Source: Metarhizium brunneum
Lineage: Eukaryota; Ascomycota; Sordariomycetes; Hypocreales; Clavicipitaceae
Direction: 5' to 3'
DNA length: 64,000 nucleotides
NCBI RefSeq assembly: GCF_013426205.1
Contig: NC_089424.1
Location: forward strand, 3,472,001-3,536,000
Shown here: positions 33,976 to 46,826 of the stretch, one piece after another
How the letters are laid out: each line of letters opens with the position of its first letter
Position numbering within the stretch: position 1 is the stretch's first letter
The notes under the pieces: model-generated
Databases searched by the model: none
What the model was told of the DNA's origin: nothing
Seen by the model: the letters and a program-made list of their open reading frames with translations, nothing else
Program-made: the position numbers and the translations under genes

Positions 33976-35334
33976 TGTGACTTGGTTGCGTGCTGTTAGG
34001 AGCTGAGATGGTGATTCAGAGTTTCAAGTCGGGGCGGAGACGGCTAATAGTACGTTGCTGGGAAAGGAATGAAGCCGATCTCTGGAGGAGTGGAGTCGAG
34101 GCTTGGTGAGTCGGACGGAAGCAGCTCCGAAATGGCAATGAATGTGAGCAATTCAACAGAAAGGAAAGCGAATACTACCCCTCGGGTTCGAGGGAGTGGG
34201 CAACAAGCGGTTGAAGTAAGAGTCATAGGCCGAGGGCTGGGTCTACGGCAAGGTCTGGCGTTGAAATAACGATACGTCAACGGGTCCAATGACTTGGCCA
34301 CGCCAGATCCTGTGGGACGCCCACATTGTCTTTGCTGGCTGGGAGGCTTTAGTCCAGGTGGAGAAGATCACTCGGGCACTTAGGGTCAAAAGTGTCCAGT
34401 TGTCAGTGTGACGAATTACAACTTTGCAAGTTCACAACCGTCCATGTCCCTATCATGGCAGATGCCGAACGCCCCGCCGGATTACATGTCCGGTACTTGG
34501 CAGTTCGAACAACATGCACTACGAGGAAATTCTCCACTTTTGGCGGTGTAATGCCCATCTCGGCTTGCAACGAGGTCTATTGGGCAACAATCTCGCACAC
34601 AACTATCCATGCATGACAAATGATAACATGGACATACTCTATACTTTCTTTTGACTCCATTGCAGGAACTGCATGCGCAACGTGTTATTGGGCATTGTTG
34701 AGGAGTTGTCCATAGAATGAATACCTTCGACTTAGGGTTGGCAACATGTAGATGAGACCTAGTACTACGTACTAGTAGTTGCCGTCCTGGCGACTGAGAC
34801 ATGAAGATACATGCCTAATAGATTGAGGTTTTGAAGCATGGAAAGTATGCCGTCAATATAAGCCACAGGAAAAAACCATCCTGTCAGTACCTAGGTAATA
34901 TCTGAAATAAAGCTGGTACGTATCTCGCGATATTGTGGCTATTGTGTTGAGCATTAATCGGCATGGCCCGAGAGAAGGTCAACATTGACTTGTTCTCAAG
35001 GCTCGGTTCCGCAGCGCGGCCTAGTGGGGCAAGACAGGCTCCTTCGTGGCCTCAACTACGGAGTACGGAGTATGGAACTAGTACTGGTACTAATCGACAT
35101 GTGGCGCCTTCAAGCTGCGCACTGCGCCAAAGGGGGATTAGCGTGGCGGTGCGGTGCTCCAAGTTTCACAGACAGTTGACTGGCCTGCGAGCCAAATCGT
35201 ACTCGACAACCTCTAGCGAATTTTACATCCGTCGAGGCAACCAACTGCGCTGCAACGTCGTCAACCCGTGGCGAGTCGAAAACCGACCCTGTTCTGGAAC
35301 TTTGCTTGTCCCTTATCCTGTCTTGGGTCTTGTC
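33976..35334. other. Divergent promoter region, LOG-family / CLPTM1-like
   Basis: A 1.36-kb gap with two overlapping TACGGAGTA copies at 35057-35072 and a near-palindromic AGTACTACGTACT run near 34761. Open frames on both strands lack motifs. No gene is called. Confidence 0.5.
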
Positions 35335-37436
35335 ATGTCTGGGCTTGACCAGGTCATCCGGCAGCAGCCCGAGGGCCAACCACAGCCACAGCCAGAACGA
35401 CATGTAAGCGTTTCCGTGGGCATGCAATTGCTTCTTTAGAAAGGCACATGGCTAACCGTGGACCGCGTCCCATTAGGGATTCAACTTTAACAAGCTCCTT
35501 TTGGGCGGTGCTGCATACCTTGGGCTTAATCTTGCCCTCTCCTACTTCCTTGCCAAAGATCAGCGAGGCGTCCAGGTGACCGATCCTAATACCGGCAAAC
35601 CCATCACAGTTGCATCCAACTTGGGTGACATTCCGGCCTTCGAACTGCGTCCCAGCCAGCTTGACGAGGGTGCGCAGTACCGACCGATTCCTCGGAAGAT
35701 CGCGCCAATCTGGCCTCAGGACAGCCATGTCGATATTGTAGTAACTCTATCCCCGTCCTTCAACCCGACACCCATCTCGGAAACCCCGGCCGAGTATGTC
35801 GTGCTGCAAGAAAGGAATTTTCAGATGAGCAACAGCTCAGAGAAGCGCACCGTCGATACCAAGTTTACTGTTCCGAGGGCTGTTCAGTTTAATGGAACCC
35901 TTTGGGGCCACTTTTACGTTGGCCTGACCGGTAGTAACTTGGATCCCCGTCGACCAGGTTATGACCCTGCCAAAGCATATCATTTTGCCTATCCTTTGAC
36001 TCAATATCTGCCCAAGAAGAAGGTAGCCAAAACGAGAAACCTACTTGATAGTCATTCTGAAGATGAGGAGCCTGAGGAGGAAGAGCCTACCGGTCCTATC
36101 ATTACCAATCACTACCACCCTAATGCTAGCTTCGCCTTTGTTCCAGCCATGGGTGTCAAAGACTTCAATTCTATCCATCCTGCTGTCAAGCACTTCCTTC
36201 GTCTCGAAGCAACAGGAGCTCGCGACGGTAGTGGCCAAAACGGCTGGTACTGTAAGTTAAGCTGCACTCTGTTACTTTATCTAGACTAAATTTTTGCCAG
36301 ATCCGGTCTTGTTTATCAATAATTTTTGGCAGCTTGCCAACCACATGACTGTACTCAATGAAACGGTCAAGGAGCTTCCTCTGCACATAGATCTAACCAC
36401 CATGGCTTTTTGGAAATTTAGCACTCTTGCATCGATTGAATTAAGCTCCAAGGAAAACGCTCGCCAGGCTGCGTTTGGCCACTCTCTGCCCACCGGCGGC
36501 GACGGCTCCGAGATTGAAATGGTCAAGGAAATATTCATTGACACGAACCCCATCCTGTTGGGCATCACAGCTGTAGTCAGTGTCGCACACGTCATTCTCG
36601 AGATGCTTGCCTTTGGCTCTGATATCGCCCACTACCGCAAAAAGAAGGACAATGTTGGTATTTCGGTTCGCTCCATCTTGGCAAACGTTTTCATGCAGAC
36701 CATCATCTTTCTCTACCTTCTTGACAACTCTCAAAACACCAGCTGGGTGATTCTAGGATCCCAAGTGGTCGGCATTGTCATCGAATTCTGGAAGGTCACG
36801 ACTGTTGTGGACGTGCGTTTCCGACCCTCGGCACCCGGCTCGCTCTTCCCTTACACTCTGGTCTTTGAGGACAAGCACAAGCTTACCGAGACCGAGGAGA
36901 AGACCAAGGAGTATGACGCTGTTGCTTTCAAGTACATGTACATGGTGGCTGTGCCTTTGCTGATTGCTTATGGTGTCTACTCCCTCGTGTACGATTCTCA
37001 CAAGTCTTGGTATTCCTTCATCATTACTACCCTGGTTGGGTCTGTATATGCCTATGGTTTCCTTATGATGGTTCCATCCCTGTACATCAACTATCGCTTG
37101 AAGAGTGTGGCTCATATGCCGGCCAAGGCTATGATGTACAAGTTTCTCAACACATTCATTGATGATTTGTTTGCATTTACCATCAAAATGCCATTCCTCC
37201 ATCGACTGGCGACTTTCCGCGATGACATCATCTTCTTCATCTACCTGTACCAACGCTGGGCCTACAAGACTGATTTCACTCGTGTCAACGAGTTTGGGCA
37301 GGGCGGTGATGAGGGTGAGCCTTCCTCCCAAAATGGGAAGGAGAGCGAGACAATCGAAGCCAAGAGGGCAACTGATGCCAAACCCGAGGGCAAGGCCACT
37401 GGCGCCGATACTGGCAAGGCTACAAAGAGAAAGTAA
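35335..37436 (+). CDS. CLPTM1-family multi-pass ER membrane protein
   Basis: Homologue of cleft lip and palate transmembrane protein 1, an ER/Golgi membrane protein of conserved but poorly defined function in membrane protein folding or lipid scrambling. Exons are 35335-35403, 35477-36251 and 36301-37436, 659 residues; both introns show GTAAG donors. The N-terminal membrane segment (FNKLLLGGAAYLGLNLALSYF) is followed by a large luminal domain with conserved NGTLWGHFYVGLTG and NGWYYPVLFINNFWQL, the latter crossing the second junction. The C-terminal half has several helices, including the family block FMMVPSLYINYRLKSVAHMP-like segment and FIDDLFAFTIKMPFLHRLA. The tail is hydrophilic and ends KATKRK, consistent with a lysine-rich ER-retention signal. 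Confidence 0.9.
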
Positions 37437-40400
37437 TCACCTTAATTAGATGCGAATAGACGAATTCCTGTACACCTTTCGCCAGTTTTGGCCGACTCGT
37501 CGTTGTCGGACGCCGGTCGTAAAGTTTGGAATGACCTACGGCTATAAGTTTACGTTAAACCCGACGGGTAGAATTGGGGTAAATAGACCACCTTGCTAGT
37601 GAGGAAGACCTAGCCGACGTGTTATTATTATTATGATGAGCTGAGTTTGAGCTAAGAGGACTTGCGGTCCCGTGGGCAAGCAGCTGCCATCCATCAATAT
37701 CTCCAAAGTCCCAATTGACAGTCTGTGTTTGCCAGGTCATCTCGCTCGGTTGTCATTTGTTCATTATGTAGAGTGCCTCGCTGTCCAACCACTCTGCCTC
37801 CATTCCCTCGGCAGCATCCCATCCAGCGTAGCGCGGAAATCGCGGACGGGGATAGGATCTCAAGAAAACAGCGCACAAACGGTGACATGTCAGCTGTTTC
37901 AGGTCGTTTCTTGTTCAGGCTTTCTCGCTGAAGCAAACTTGCACTTGCCGTTTCGCTGAAAGGCGGATTAATAGCCATGCCGGCTGTTCTGGATTTGCCT
38001 ATTTGCGGTGACGAGCTGACCGCAATTTACTTGCATGTTACTGTGGTTGAGCTGGGATAGGTGCTGAACCGAGGGCGATTGAGCAAAGGCTTATAAGAAC
38101 CAATGCTAGAAATATCGGGATAACTGAGGAGCTGGGGAGTCAAATTATTGCGGGTGACGGTGTCAACCAAAACGATGACACTTTGCGGAGGAGCAAAGAT
38201 CGAGTTTCCGATGACTCCCGATATAAGTATGATGTTACATGTAAGAGGTGTAGCTAAAACAGACAAGCATTTTACTGCGACATGGCGGTTATCGAAAGTG
38301 AAGACTGTTGACGTGCTCATCCCGTTGTAGTTCTTCACATAAGGTAGAAATGGGTCAGCACGGCATTTAGTATGAGGCACGTCTCATATGCTTTTGAAAT
38401 CGCTCTTACAGCATTAGAGTATCCTACCAGCGTGAGACGTCCAAAATATCACCTATTTATCTGCTTGGGGAGCTTGTCCCGGGATCATTGCCAGTCATTG
38501 CTGCTCTTATACTAGCCGGAGCACTCTCGACTGCTTGCCAGTTAAAGGACATTGCCATACGAAAGAACAGGCCGGGTCCGTATCATGACGAATGGCTTGA
38601 GAACCCGACAGAAAGCCATTTCAGTGATCAGAGTTGGCAACAAAGGCACTGATAATTGTTGCCGAGAGGGCTGGAACAAGATACTTGCTCTGACAACTAA
38701 ATGATTGAAATGACAGGGTATGGCGAGTTCTCTCAAGACACGTTGAAATCCAGCAGAGCAGGCAGCATGTCACATCATATACATCGGGCGCCGCGGTTGT
38801 TGACGGCAAATCACAATCTCGCAAGATGTTTTATATCCCGCCCAACAAGATCACTGCTCTTGCCACTTGTTACCACTAAAGATAGTGGCCTGTGTCTCTC
38901 ATCTTTGTACAAGGGCGTTGGCCTCGAACCGGGTCTCGCGACCGCTACGAACGTGCAATATCGAACTGGTCATCATGTTGCGGCATGTCTTGCGATAAAG
39001 AGCTGCAGCGGCTTCCAATATCCATGAACTGCGAAGTGTGCTGCAGCCCCGATCCTGATGCAGCGTCTCAAGCTCGAATCCGACAAAAAATAGAAGCGCC
39101 TTCACACGTTCCCTGGAAATTTGCGCCCCGTGAATCATGAGAGACACCGAGGCAGTTGGCAGAACATGCTCCAACTTCATAGGCACACCTGCTTCCAGCG
39201 TCACTGGTAAACGATACGAGTGTTTCGTCACATTTTCTCTCAAAAAGTCACATTCACTTCGGGAGGAGACTCTCAACCTCTACTTCAGATCTTGCCTGGA
39301 ACTTCCTAACCTGCTTGCTACCACTACCCTATCTAATGGAAGCGATGCCTCCGACGCGACACCGTTGCCATTTGAACTGCTCACCAATCGCCGTATCGCT
39401 TCATCATGTAGCAATAACCATCGCCACCGACTCTACACCACTCATCGTAATCAGTCGATTACTATACCAGGGGTGACGAGCAGCTAGTTGCGAGGCATCG
39501 GTTATGAGCTTGACACTTCCCACCCCGCTGATGTGAACAGATGTTGGTGGCAACAAGCAAAATCTGCACTTCTCTTCCGCTTTTCAAACTTCTAGGCTCC
39601 GTGCCATGCCCCTTAAAATGATTGCAGCGGCCGCTGGGACCGCTTCAATCCGAGTCTTCATTCTAAAGGGGGAGGGACTGCAGTCGATGGTGCAGTCGGT
39701 CGACCATAGGAAACTGTTCTTCGAGTGTTGAAAAAATGAAGAGATTCTTCATCGAGATGATAGGTGCCAAATGATCGCGTCCCTGAGCCGATAGTCACGA
39801 TCTTCTCTGAGAAGACCACAAACTCAAGGCATCTTACAGAGTCGGATCTCGGAAGGACAACACCGGGTTGCCAGTTTTTGCAAGGTCTGGCGAGCATTTG
39901 TGTATGCGGCCGGGCCTCAATGCCAAAGGTTGCCAAGGCTTTTAAAGGCGCATTGAGGAAAGCAAGCAATGGGTGCAGGATAAGAGGGGGGCCTGGAAGT
40001 AATTGAAGGATATATGGTAATGGGCGCATGGGCTCAGAAATACTCAAAGCGCCCGGGGGGGGATGGGTGTGAAGTTGCCATATTGCCAAATTGTTCAAGT
40101 CAAAGTCGTCATGTATTTACAGACTTGCTCGAATTTGCCCCCCACCAATGTAGGTTATGTGCTTGTCGAAGCGGGTTCAGGTTGCCCTGCTTCGAATTCA
40201 TTTGGTTGTATGTCGATTAGGGATCGGCCAAACTTGGGATTGCGTGCACGTCAGTGTTGGTCATATGTTGGTATACATGAACTCTCACACCATGGTGGCA
40301 CCCGGGTTCTATCAAAAGAGGGATGATACGGCCAACTCTGTGGTACCGGAGATTGCACATTTGCCGCCGGCTTGGGCCTCTTCATAAAGCCACATTTCAC

Positions 40401-40544
40401 TGCCGAGTCCTGGATCTCGACTGTTAGCTTGATTGCATCTGCCGAGTCTCGCAGCGCAGATTCTGAATAACAACCAGCGCATGGCATGTGTGCGGTTTGA
40501 ATTCTCGTTGCCCATGAAAGTCGTCACGGACCAAGACTTCGGTT
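37437..40544. other. Gene-poor 3.1-kb gap (convergent)
   Basis: Lies between the stops of the CLPTM1-like gene and the Zn2Cys6 regulator. It holds a short ATT microsatellite near 37620-37633. Longer open frames near 39.1-40.1 kb have no recognisable motif, no good splice context and no protein-like composition. I see no supportable gene, tRNA or transposon. Confidence 0.5.
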
Positions 40545-42565
40545 TCAGGTGCATCCAACGTCTTTGGGCAGCTGCAAAAGGATTCTCACAGTCCATTCGT
40601 CAACTTCCGGTTTATCTCCCATCGCGCTGGCCAGCAACTCTGTGACTCGGCGTTCGAGGAACTGTCTTTGCGTGGCGCTTTGATCTTCGTTTGTACTTGG
40701 AGAACTGCCATCGGCGGGCTGTGCTTGTGGCTCGTCTTGGGTGGTGGTGTTGGCAGGGGTCAAGCTGTGCAATTTTGATAGTAGACGGTCTCGACGGATT
40801 AGCATGGAAGGTATCCGGATATTCAACTGCGGCGTGGGTTAGACAGCGAACCAACACATGGGACAGCAAGATGGGGGAACACGCGGCGAAATTGCGTACC
40901 TTGGCTAATAATGTCCCATAGCCAATACCAAGATGAGTGCCAATTACGTTAAGGCGACCTTTAATCCATACCCGTTGAGCCTCAGTTACATGATCTTGAC
41001 TCTGCAGGCCATTGAGGGCCCAGGCCAGCAACACGGCAGTCATGCTTCTCTGCACGGTGCTGTCACCACGCTTTGCGCCACTCTGTCTAGTCTTGGTCGA
41101 CGACTTGTGAGGATTGGAGACGTAACCCAACTGGTATGGGACCGAGGCAATTACGTCTGTAATAGTCTCAGTACAAAGTCTCGCAGCAGTAGCATATTCC
41201 TGTGTGGACCGATAGTCCTTGGGCAAATGGAGCCATGCGGTAGCCCGGACAAGGACCGACAAAAGCACAATTCTTGACCACCGGGCCATGGTCCACACAA
41301 TCGCTATCCAAGAGTCGGCATAAACGTCGACGCGTCCAGGGAAAACATCGGCATTGGCATAGTCGTCGTGTGGCACATAAACTTGCCAGTCAACAGTCTC
41401 CCATCGAAACTCGTCGGGAACGGCGTCGGTCCAGCGCACGAAATGTTGGTCAAGGCTATGGCACTGCTGAATAACGTCCTTCACCCTGTCCATGTCTTTC
41501 GGTGTCCGCGAAATGCTCGCCAGAAGCTCACTAACGTGTGCATTAAGCTCTACGGTGCGGACACAAAACTGTTCGCATTGTGAAGCATAGTCGTCGTACG
41601 TTGAATCAGCCGTACACCATGCGATCCCTGAGGTCAGTGGGCTGCCAGTGGTGAGTGAATGGATTATCTGTAGACGAAACTTGATGAGCAAATGTCCATG
41701 TCTAGTACAATGTGCATTTTGACGGAGCAGATTGATCCCCGTCATGGTCGAGGCCAGCTTACCATAAAGGTTCGGACGGCAACAAACATGTCTGACCCGA
41801 CCTTGGTGCGAAGTTGTTTGCTTCCCCTCGCCTTGACGATCCGCACAGCAGCTTCTATGTGCGAATACCATGCGACCAAACTAGAGCTTGCAGCCGTGAT
41901 ATTCTCAAAGAGGGCCAATAAAAGCACAGAAGCCAGGGTCTCGTCCTGCAGGGTCTGTGTCGGGTCCCATAATGCAGTCGAAGTCGCTGCCAAGGCGCTT
42001 GTGTAACTTTCTAGAGCTTTCGCCCTGAGGTGGCGACCGTCCGCAGCTTGTTGGCTAAGTGAGGCCATGGCACAGGCGTTAAAGACGTGGTCGAATTGCG
42101 GGAGTTGCGATCGGTTGGCGGCAATGAGGGCCATGTACTCGTTGAAGCCGCGGATAATGCGCTGGTGTGGCGTGACAATAAAGTTGAAGTGGAAATAGCA
42201 AGGCGCTATGGTCTCTGCAGACAGGTGAGGCTGCGAAACAACTGCTCGGTCGAGAGATATGTCGTCGAGATGTTTGCACACGGATTTAAGGTCCGGTGGC
42301 ATTGGTGTTTGGTACTTTGCGGCGCTGGTGATTGGTTTCGTAACGGGCTTTTCGTCGCGCCGCTTATCGTAGCGGTCATGGTATCCCGGGCATTGTCTTC
42401 GTGATCTGGTACACTGGTTGCAGGCTGGCCTTGACTCGTCGCACTGATACCAGGTTGGCAGATGGGTGAGCAGAGGTCCATCTGATGCCTCGCGGGGTGA
42501 CGTACCTTGATTTTGCGGATTCGGCATGAGTGGCACGCTCCTGACCTTCTGCCGTGGTAAGGCAT
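40545..42565 (-). CDS. Zn2Cys6 fungal transcription factor
   Basis: Fungal-specific DNA-binding regulator. Exons are 42506-42565, 41763-42443, 40900-41667 and 40545-40826, 596 residues, all junctions phase 0. The first intron (62 nt, GTACGT...ATCAG) splits the zinc cluster; joining the exons gives Cys at residues 11, 14, 21, 28, 31 and 38, exactly CX2CX6CX6CX2CX6C, with basic residues RIRKIK between the second and third Cys. The long middle region is helical, as in fungal transcription-factor regulatory domains (FNACAMASLSQQAADG, LLALFENITAASSSLVAWYSH). The C-terminal exon is hydrophilic. The target is unknown; the nearest gene on the other side is 4.3 kb away, so no cluster is implied. Confidence 0.87.
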
Positions 42566-45500
42566 AACAAAAGAGGATGACTCGGTGAAGAGGAGAGACG
42601 GCGCTCTCGTGGAAGGGGGCGAGGAGGGAGGGGAGGAGAGGAGTGGAGAGGAGAGGTAGGCTTGATGCGCGCAACAGCGCGTATATAGGTTATCGCGAGC
42701 TATGGTCGAGCGAAAATGATGATCAGGGAGTCGCTGGCTTCAAACGATGAAATCAGTCAATCAATCAGCCATGGCATTTTCATCCGTGCCACCGGGGTGC
42801 TCTCTGGCGTCAGCCAACCTCGGCCATTAGATGCAGACTGGTTTGGAGGAGGAACTCAAATGCCGACGACTCCAGAACATTGGACATTGGACATGGTAAC
42901 TCTGTTGCGCCCAGTCGCACTACGCCTCATGTTGACCTGTAGCTTGACCAGTAGCTCTCCGTCATGATTTGTAAAAATGGGGGCCTGTTCTCTAGAATGT
43001 CACCCTAGTGTGCATATGTAGTATTGACTGGAGTACTTACTTACGCACATGTCACTCCGCACACAGTCCTAGTTGTTGGTGTGACGGCCCTCGGTCACCG
43101 CTCCCGTGCTGGCACCATCTTGTCATCGACAACCCAAGGCCAATGCTGAAGAAGCCCTGCTACGGCATCAACCACATCAGTTACTGGCCGTCGTCTGAAG
43201 CTGGTGCTTTCCATGCCCGTATTGTACCGACTACTCCGTCCAGAGTCGAAAGTCAAGAATACATGTAGTGGGGTGGTTGCTGTGGCTGGTTGACGCCAGC
43301 TACGTACTTTACGGAGTACTACTTCAAGCTGTCACCTGTTGGCTGAGTTGAGCCTAGACGGCGACGGCGGTATCTGTTGCTGGTGCGTTACTCCATAGTA
43401 CTTGCCAACAGAGGACATCGACCAGACTGCTCTCCTCGTCCGCTCCGCCTCATTACTAAACGAAACCTAGCAGCGTCCTGAAGCCTCGTTTTCGTCTTTG
43501 TCGGCCATTGCCAGGGGAATAGGCTTCTGTGGCCCCCGAGAAATACGGTCCATGTTGGACGCAAAGCACCAGACTCGTTCCTATCTCAATTGCCTGCCGT
43601 TTAGCGACAGACCCCAATTCACGTGCTAGCAAGTCGACGCGAAACAGAGCCATGATTGCCGATCCGACTCCATGATTTGCACGCTATGATGCCGGCATTG
43701 GGTACGGAGCCACTGCTAGTCGGAGAAATACAGCTTCACCAAACGCCACGTGGGGGCAACATTCAAGGCAGTAGCGCCAGCTGTCTCATCTCAGCCGGCG
43801 AGACCGCCTGAGTCCAACGGATCTTGGGGAATGCCATGATGTGATTGCGAGATGTACCTTGCGCGGGATGACAGTCTACGACCGAGGATGCGCCAGTCCA
43901 CACGAAGCCCGCAATACTTTTGCCGCCTGGGGTGAACATTGCGGCCACCCGCGAGGCTCAAACTCGTGCCACCTTCTCTTAGGATTGGTCTGTCCGTCAT
44001 GGCCACGGTGAAGTTGACACCGATGCGGCAATAGGCGCTAGTCTGGTCGTCGATGTTCGGCGCCACCTGTGCTTTGACTAGCAGTTATCATCGCGGAAAT
44101 TCCGAGGCTGCTGACACCGCTTGGACACGAAGCCGAAAAACCAAAGACATCGAAATTCGCCCGCCTCCATAGCCAACAAAAATAGGGAGCGGGTGCAGTT
44201 CAGACACCGAGGCGGCTATGGAAAGCCCATTGTCAAAGCTTTTATCCACGTTTCTCGAGTTTGGGGACACTCAATGACCAAACCGGACGGCCATCATTAT
44301 GAATACCTACATCAATTCCTGCCTACTACCTATGTAGCCTGGTATTCTTGACTAAGCTTCCCACTTCTCACTTGACTATCATATCCGTAGTGCTTACTGC
44401 AAATTACAATGACCCGGCCCATCAATGCCGTCCATAGCCTGGGGTTCTTCAGCAGCTCCTCATGAATTGAATGGCGTAAATATCAACTGCGGCCATGCTT
44501 CAACTACCAAGTCTAGCCCCAAGAAGCAGATTGATCAACCTTGCTGCAGGTCCAAGTCTAGCAGACGGAAGATAAATGGATGACCAACCAAGCGTGTATC
44601 CGTTCAACTGGACGCACCTTTGTATGGGCGCATCACACAAAGCACCTGTGAAACAAGGGACTAACGATCGCGTCCAGGTCATCATGCTGCAACATGTTGG
44701 TGTAGCTCGCATAAAAGTAATAGCTCTGGACGACTCGTGGAAAATTCATGCCCTCGCAACTTCAATGCGGTCTGTCGTGAAGGTAGCAACATGCCGCCTC
44801 CAAGACAGTCAATTAGGGAAGTTCAAGAGCATGCCTCGGTCCTACATTTTCCAATCCAGCTCACGCGACTTGGTAGGTGTTGCTGTAAACCCGAGACACC
44901 ACCTCAAGGCAGAAGACTACTTTTTTAGCAAAGCCACTTGAATCATTTCATTCTTGGCCAAATAACTACAGCGGGATTTGCGAGAGATGCGTACTTAGGG
45001 CTGAGATTGTTGATAATCAGAAGGCAGAATAAAATATGTCTGTCCTTTGTGAGACAGGCGAATATTGACACACACTCATGTTGGCGTAGCGGTGCCAGGA
45101 CAAAGCATTCCCAAACAGAAAATAAAATATTGGGACTTTCGATCTTTTGTATTCTCTGAGGGGCCATAAACCTGCCCTAATTGGAGCTTGCTTTGATCGC
45201 TCCTCCATAGTTATATCCTTCGCATCCCTCTTGCTTTCCACACCCCATAACTATCCTGGAGGAACCGCTGATTGACGGTGGCGTCGGATCCTCATTTAGT
45301 CAGCCTAGAATTGTAGTTTACATAGACGCACTAATGTGAGATCAAATTTGCCACCAAGCCAAACAGCATTGCCTACCCGGACAAGCAATAGCTGGCACAG
45401 ACAACCACTCTCGACAATATCGCAGTAGTTACCCAGTCCAGGGCTGGGCCGCCGCTTCAAGACAGATCATCACCCAGAACGAGCAGCGAAAATAGGGGAT

Positions 45501-46826
45501 GCGACTTGTTCAAGTACAAGACGGAAACCTCAAAGCTGCGGTGTTGAGCACGAACTCACAGCCGGGCACAAGTACGCGAGACTGTTGTCAACTTGCTCAT
45601 CTGTGTCACCGAGAAATATCGTATTAACGACCTCGGCAGCTTATTTGGACGGAGGACTTGCTGTGGCCAAACACGTTGTGGAGGTGAAATCCAGCAGCAG
45701 GATGCATCTCCAGCCTCCCGGGCCTTGTGCACATGTCGCTCTCATGCCGTAGAGACGGGCTGTCTGCCAATAATAGACCTGTCAAATTTGGTTATTCGAT
45801 GGTAATAGCCAGAAGCCTTTAACGAATACAAATGGCAAGTTGCAGGGAGGGCTCGACCACACCGGACATTTTCCGTACTCTCATGGAAACAGTTATCGCG
45901 GCAGATCCCAAGCCGACCCCCACAACTGGGCGTCTATTATCTGTATCAAGGAGACAGGTGGTGCTTATTAGGTTACGCTCCAGGGGTGAGTAAAACAAAA
46001 TGTACTTGGATTGCAGCCTTTTCCATCATGTTGACGGGCGGGGTTCGCACGACTTTGGCTTCAGGAAGCACGCCTTCACTGATGATGCGAGCATTAGGCT
46101 TTCAACGGAAGGACTCAAACTTGAGCTTGGAAGAGCATGGCTGTAAATCCAAGTCGCAATCAATTTACACCACCGCGAAAGAGATGATTCCAGGGCCATG
46201 ACTGGACTTGTTTCTGCCGGCAGCTGCTACCAGCTAGAAGTATTGACTTTTCTCATCATGTTACGCCCAAGTTTCAAATCAACCATGGCTAAACTTTCAC
46301 GCTGCTACCCAGTTTTGTGTTTGTTTTAGCCTGCCAAATCACGTTTGTCTTTGATTGCACAAGCAAAGACTACTCCGTACTTGTCACCAATGTTGGGCTG
46401 GGTCGTTGCAGAGGAGTAAGCCGGGATAGTATGCGTCTGACATGTCCGCCGTCATTATCTCTGCATTGACACGTGCTCGCTAGTTAGCCGTTAAAGGCAA
46501 CGAGGCAGCCCTGATCACAGTAATCCACGATTGCGTTGCAAACACTGCAATGCGGCGATAGCCAGCCCAATACGGGTAGACGGATGCCTGCGATGTGGAC
46601 GGCTACAAGTCCGCTCCGTAACCAGACGCGGCGACGGCGGAAAATTCAAGCTACAGCTTTAGTAGCGCTTTTCTGAAGGTGTAAACTACGGGAAGGAACT
46701 AGGCCAGTAGGTGGAATAGCTTATTTCGATGCAGCGGGATAACCCGGTGGCTCTCGACCATGAATATTTAACACGTAGTCATCTGTCAGCCTCTCTTGTT
46801 GTACAAAGCATACATATACGGTGGCT
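42566..46826. other. Gene-poor 4.3-kb gap
   Basis: Separates the Zn2Cys6 factor from the alginate-lyase gene. It holds TACGGAGTA/TACTCCGTA copies at 43310 and 46371. The open frames are short, scattered on both strands and lack motifs. A small lineage-specific gene cannot be excluded, but none is supported. Confidence 0.5.

Noticed and set aside
34185..34205. GGGTTCGAGGG hairpin resembling a tRNA T-arm
   Set aside because: The stem and loop lengths are wrong and no other arm is present.
39658..40098. Minus-strand 146-residue frame
   Set aside because: No motif, splice context or protein-like composition; likely chance.
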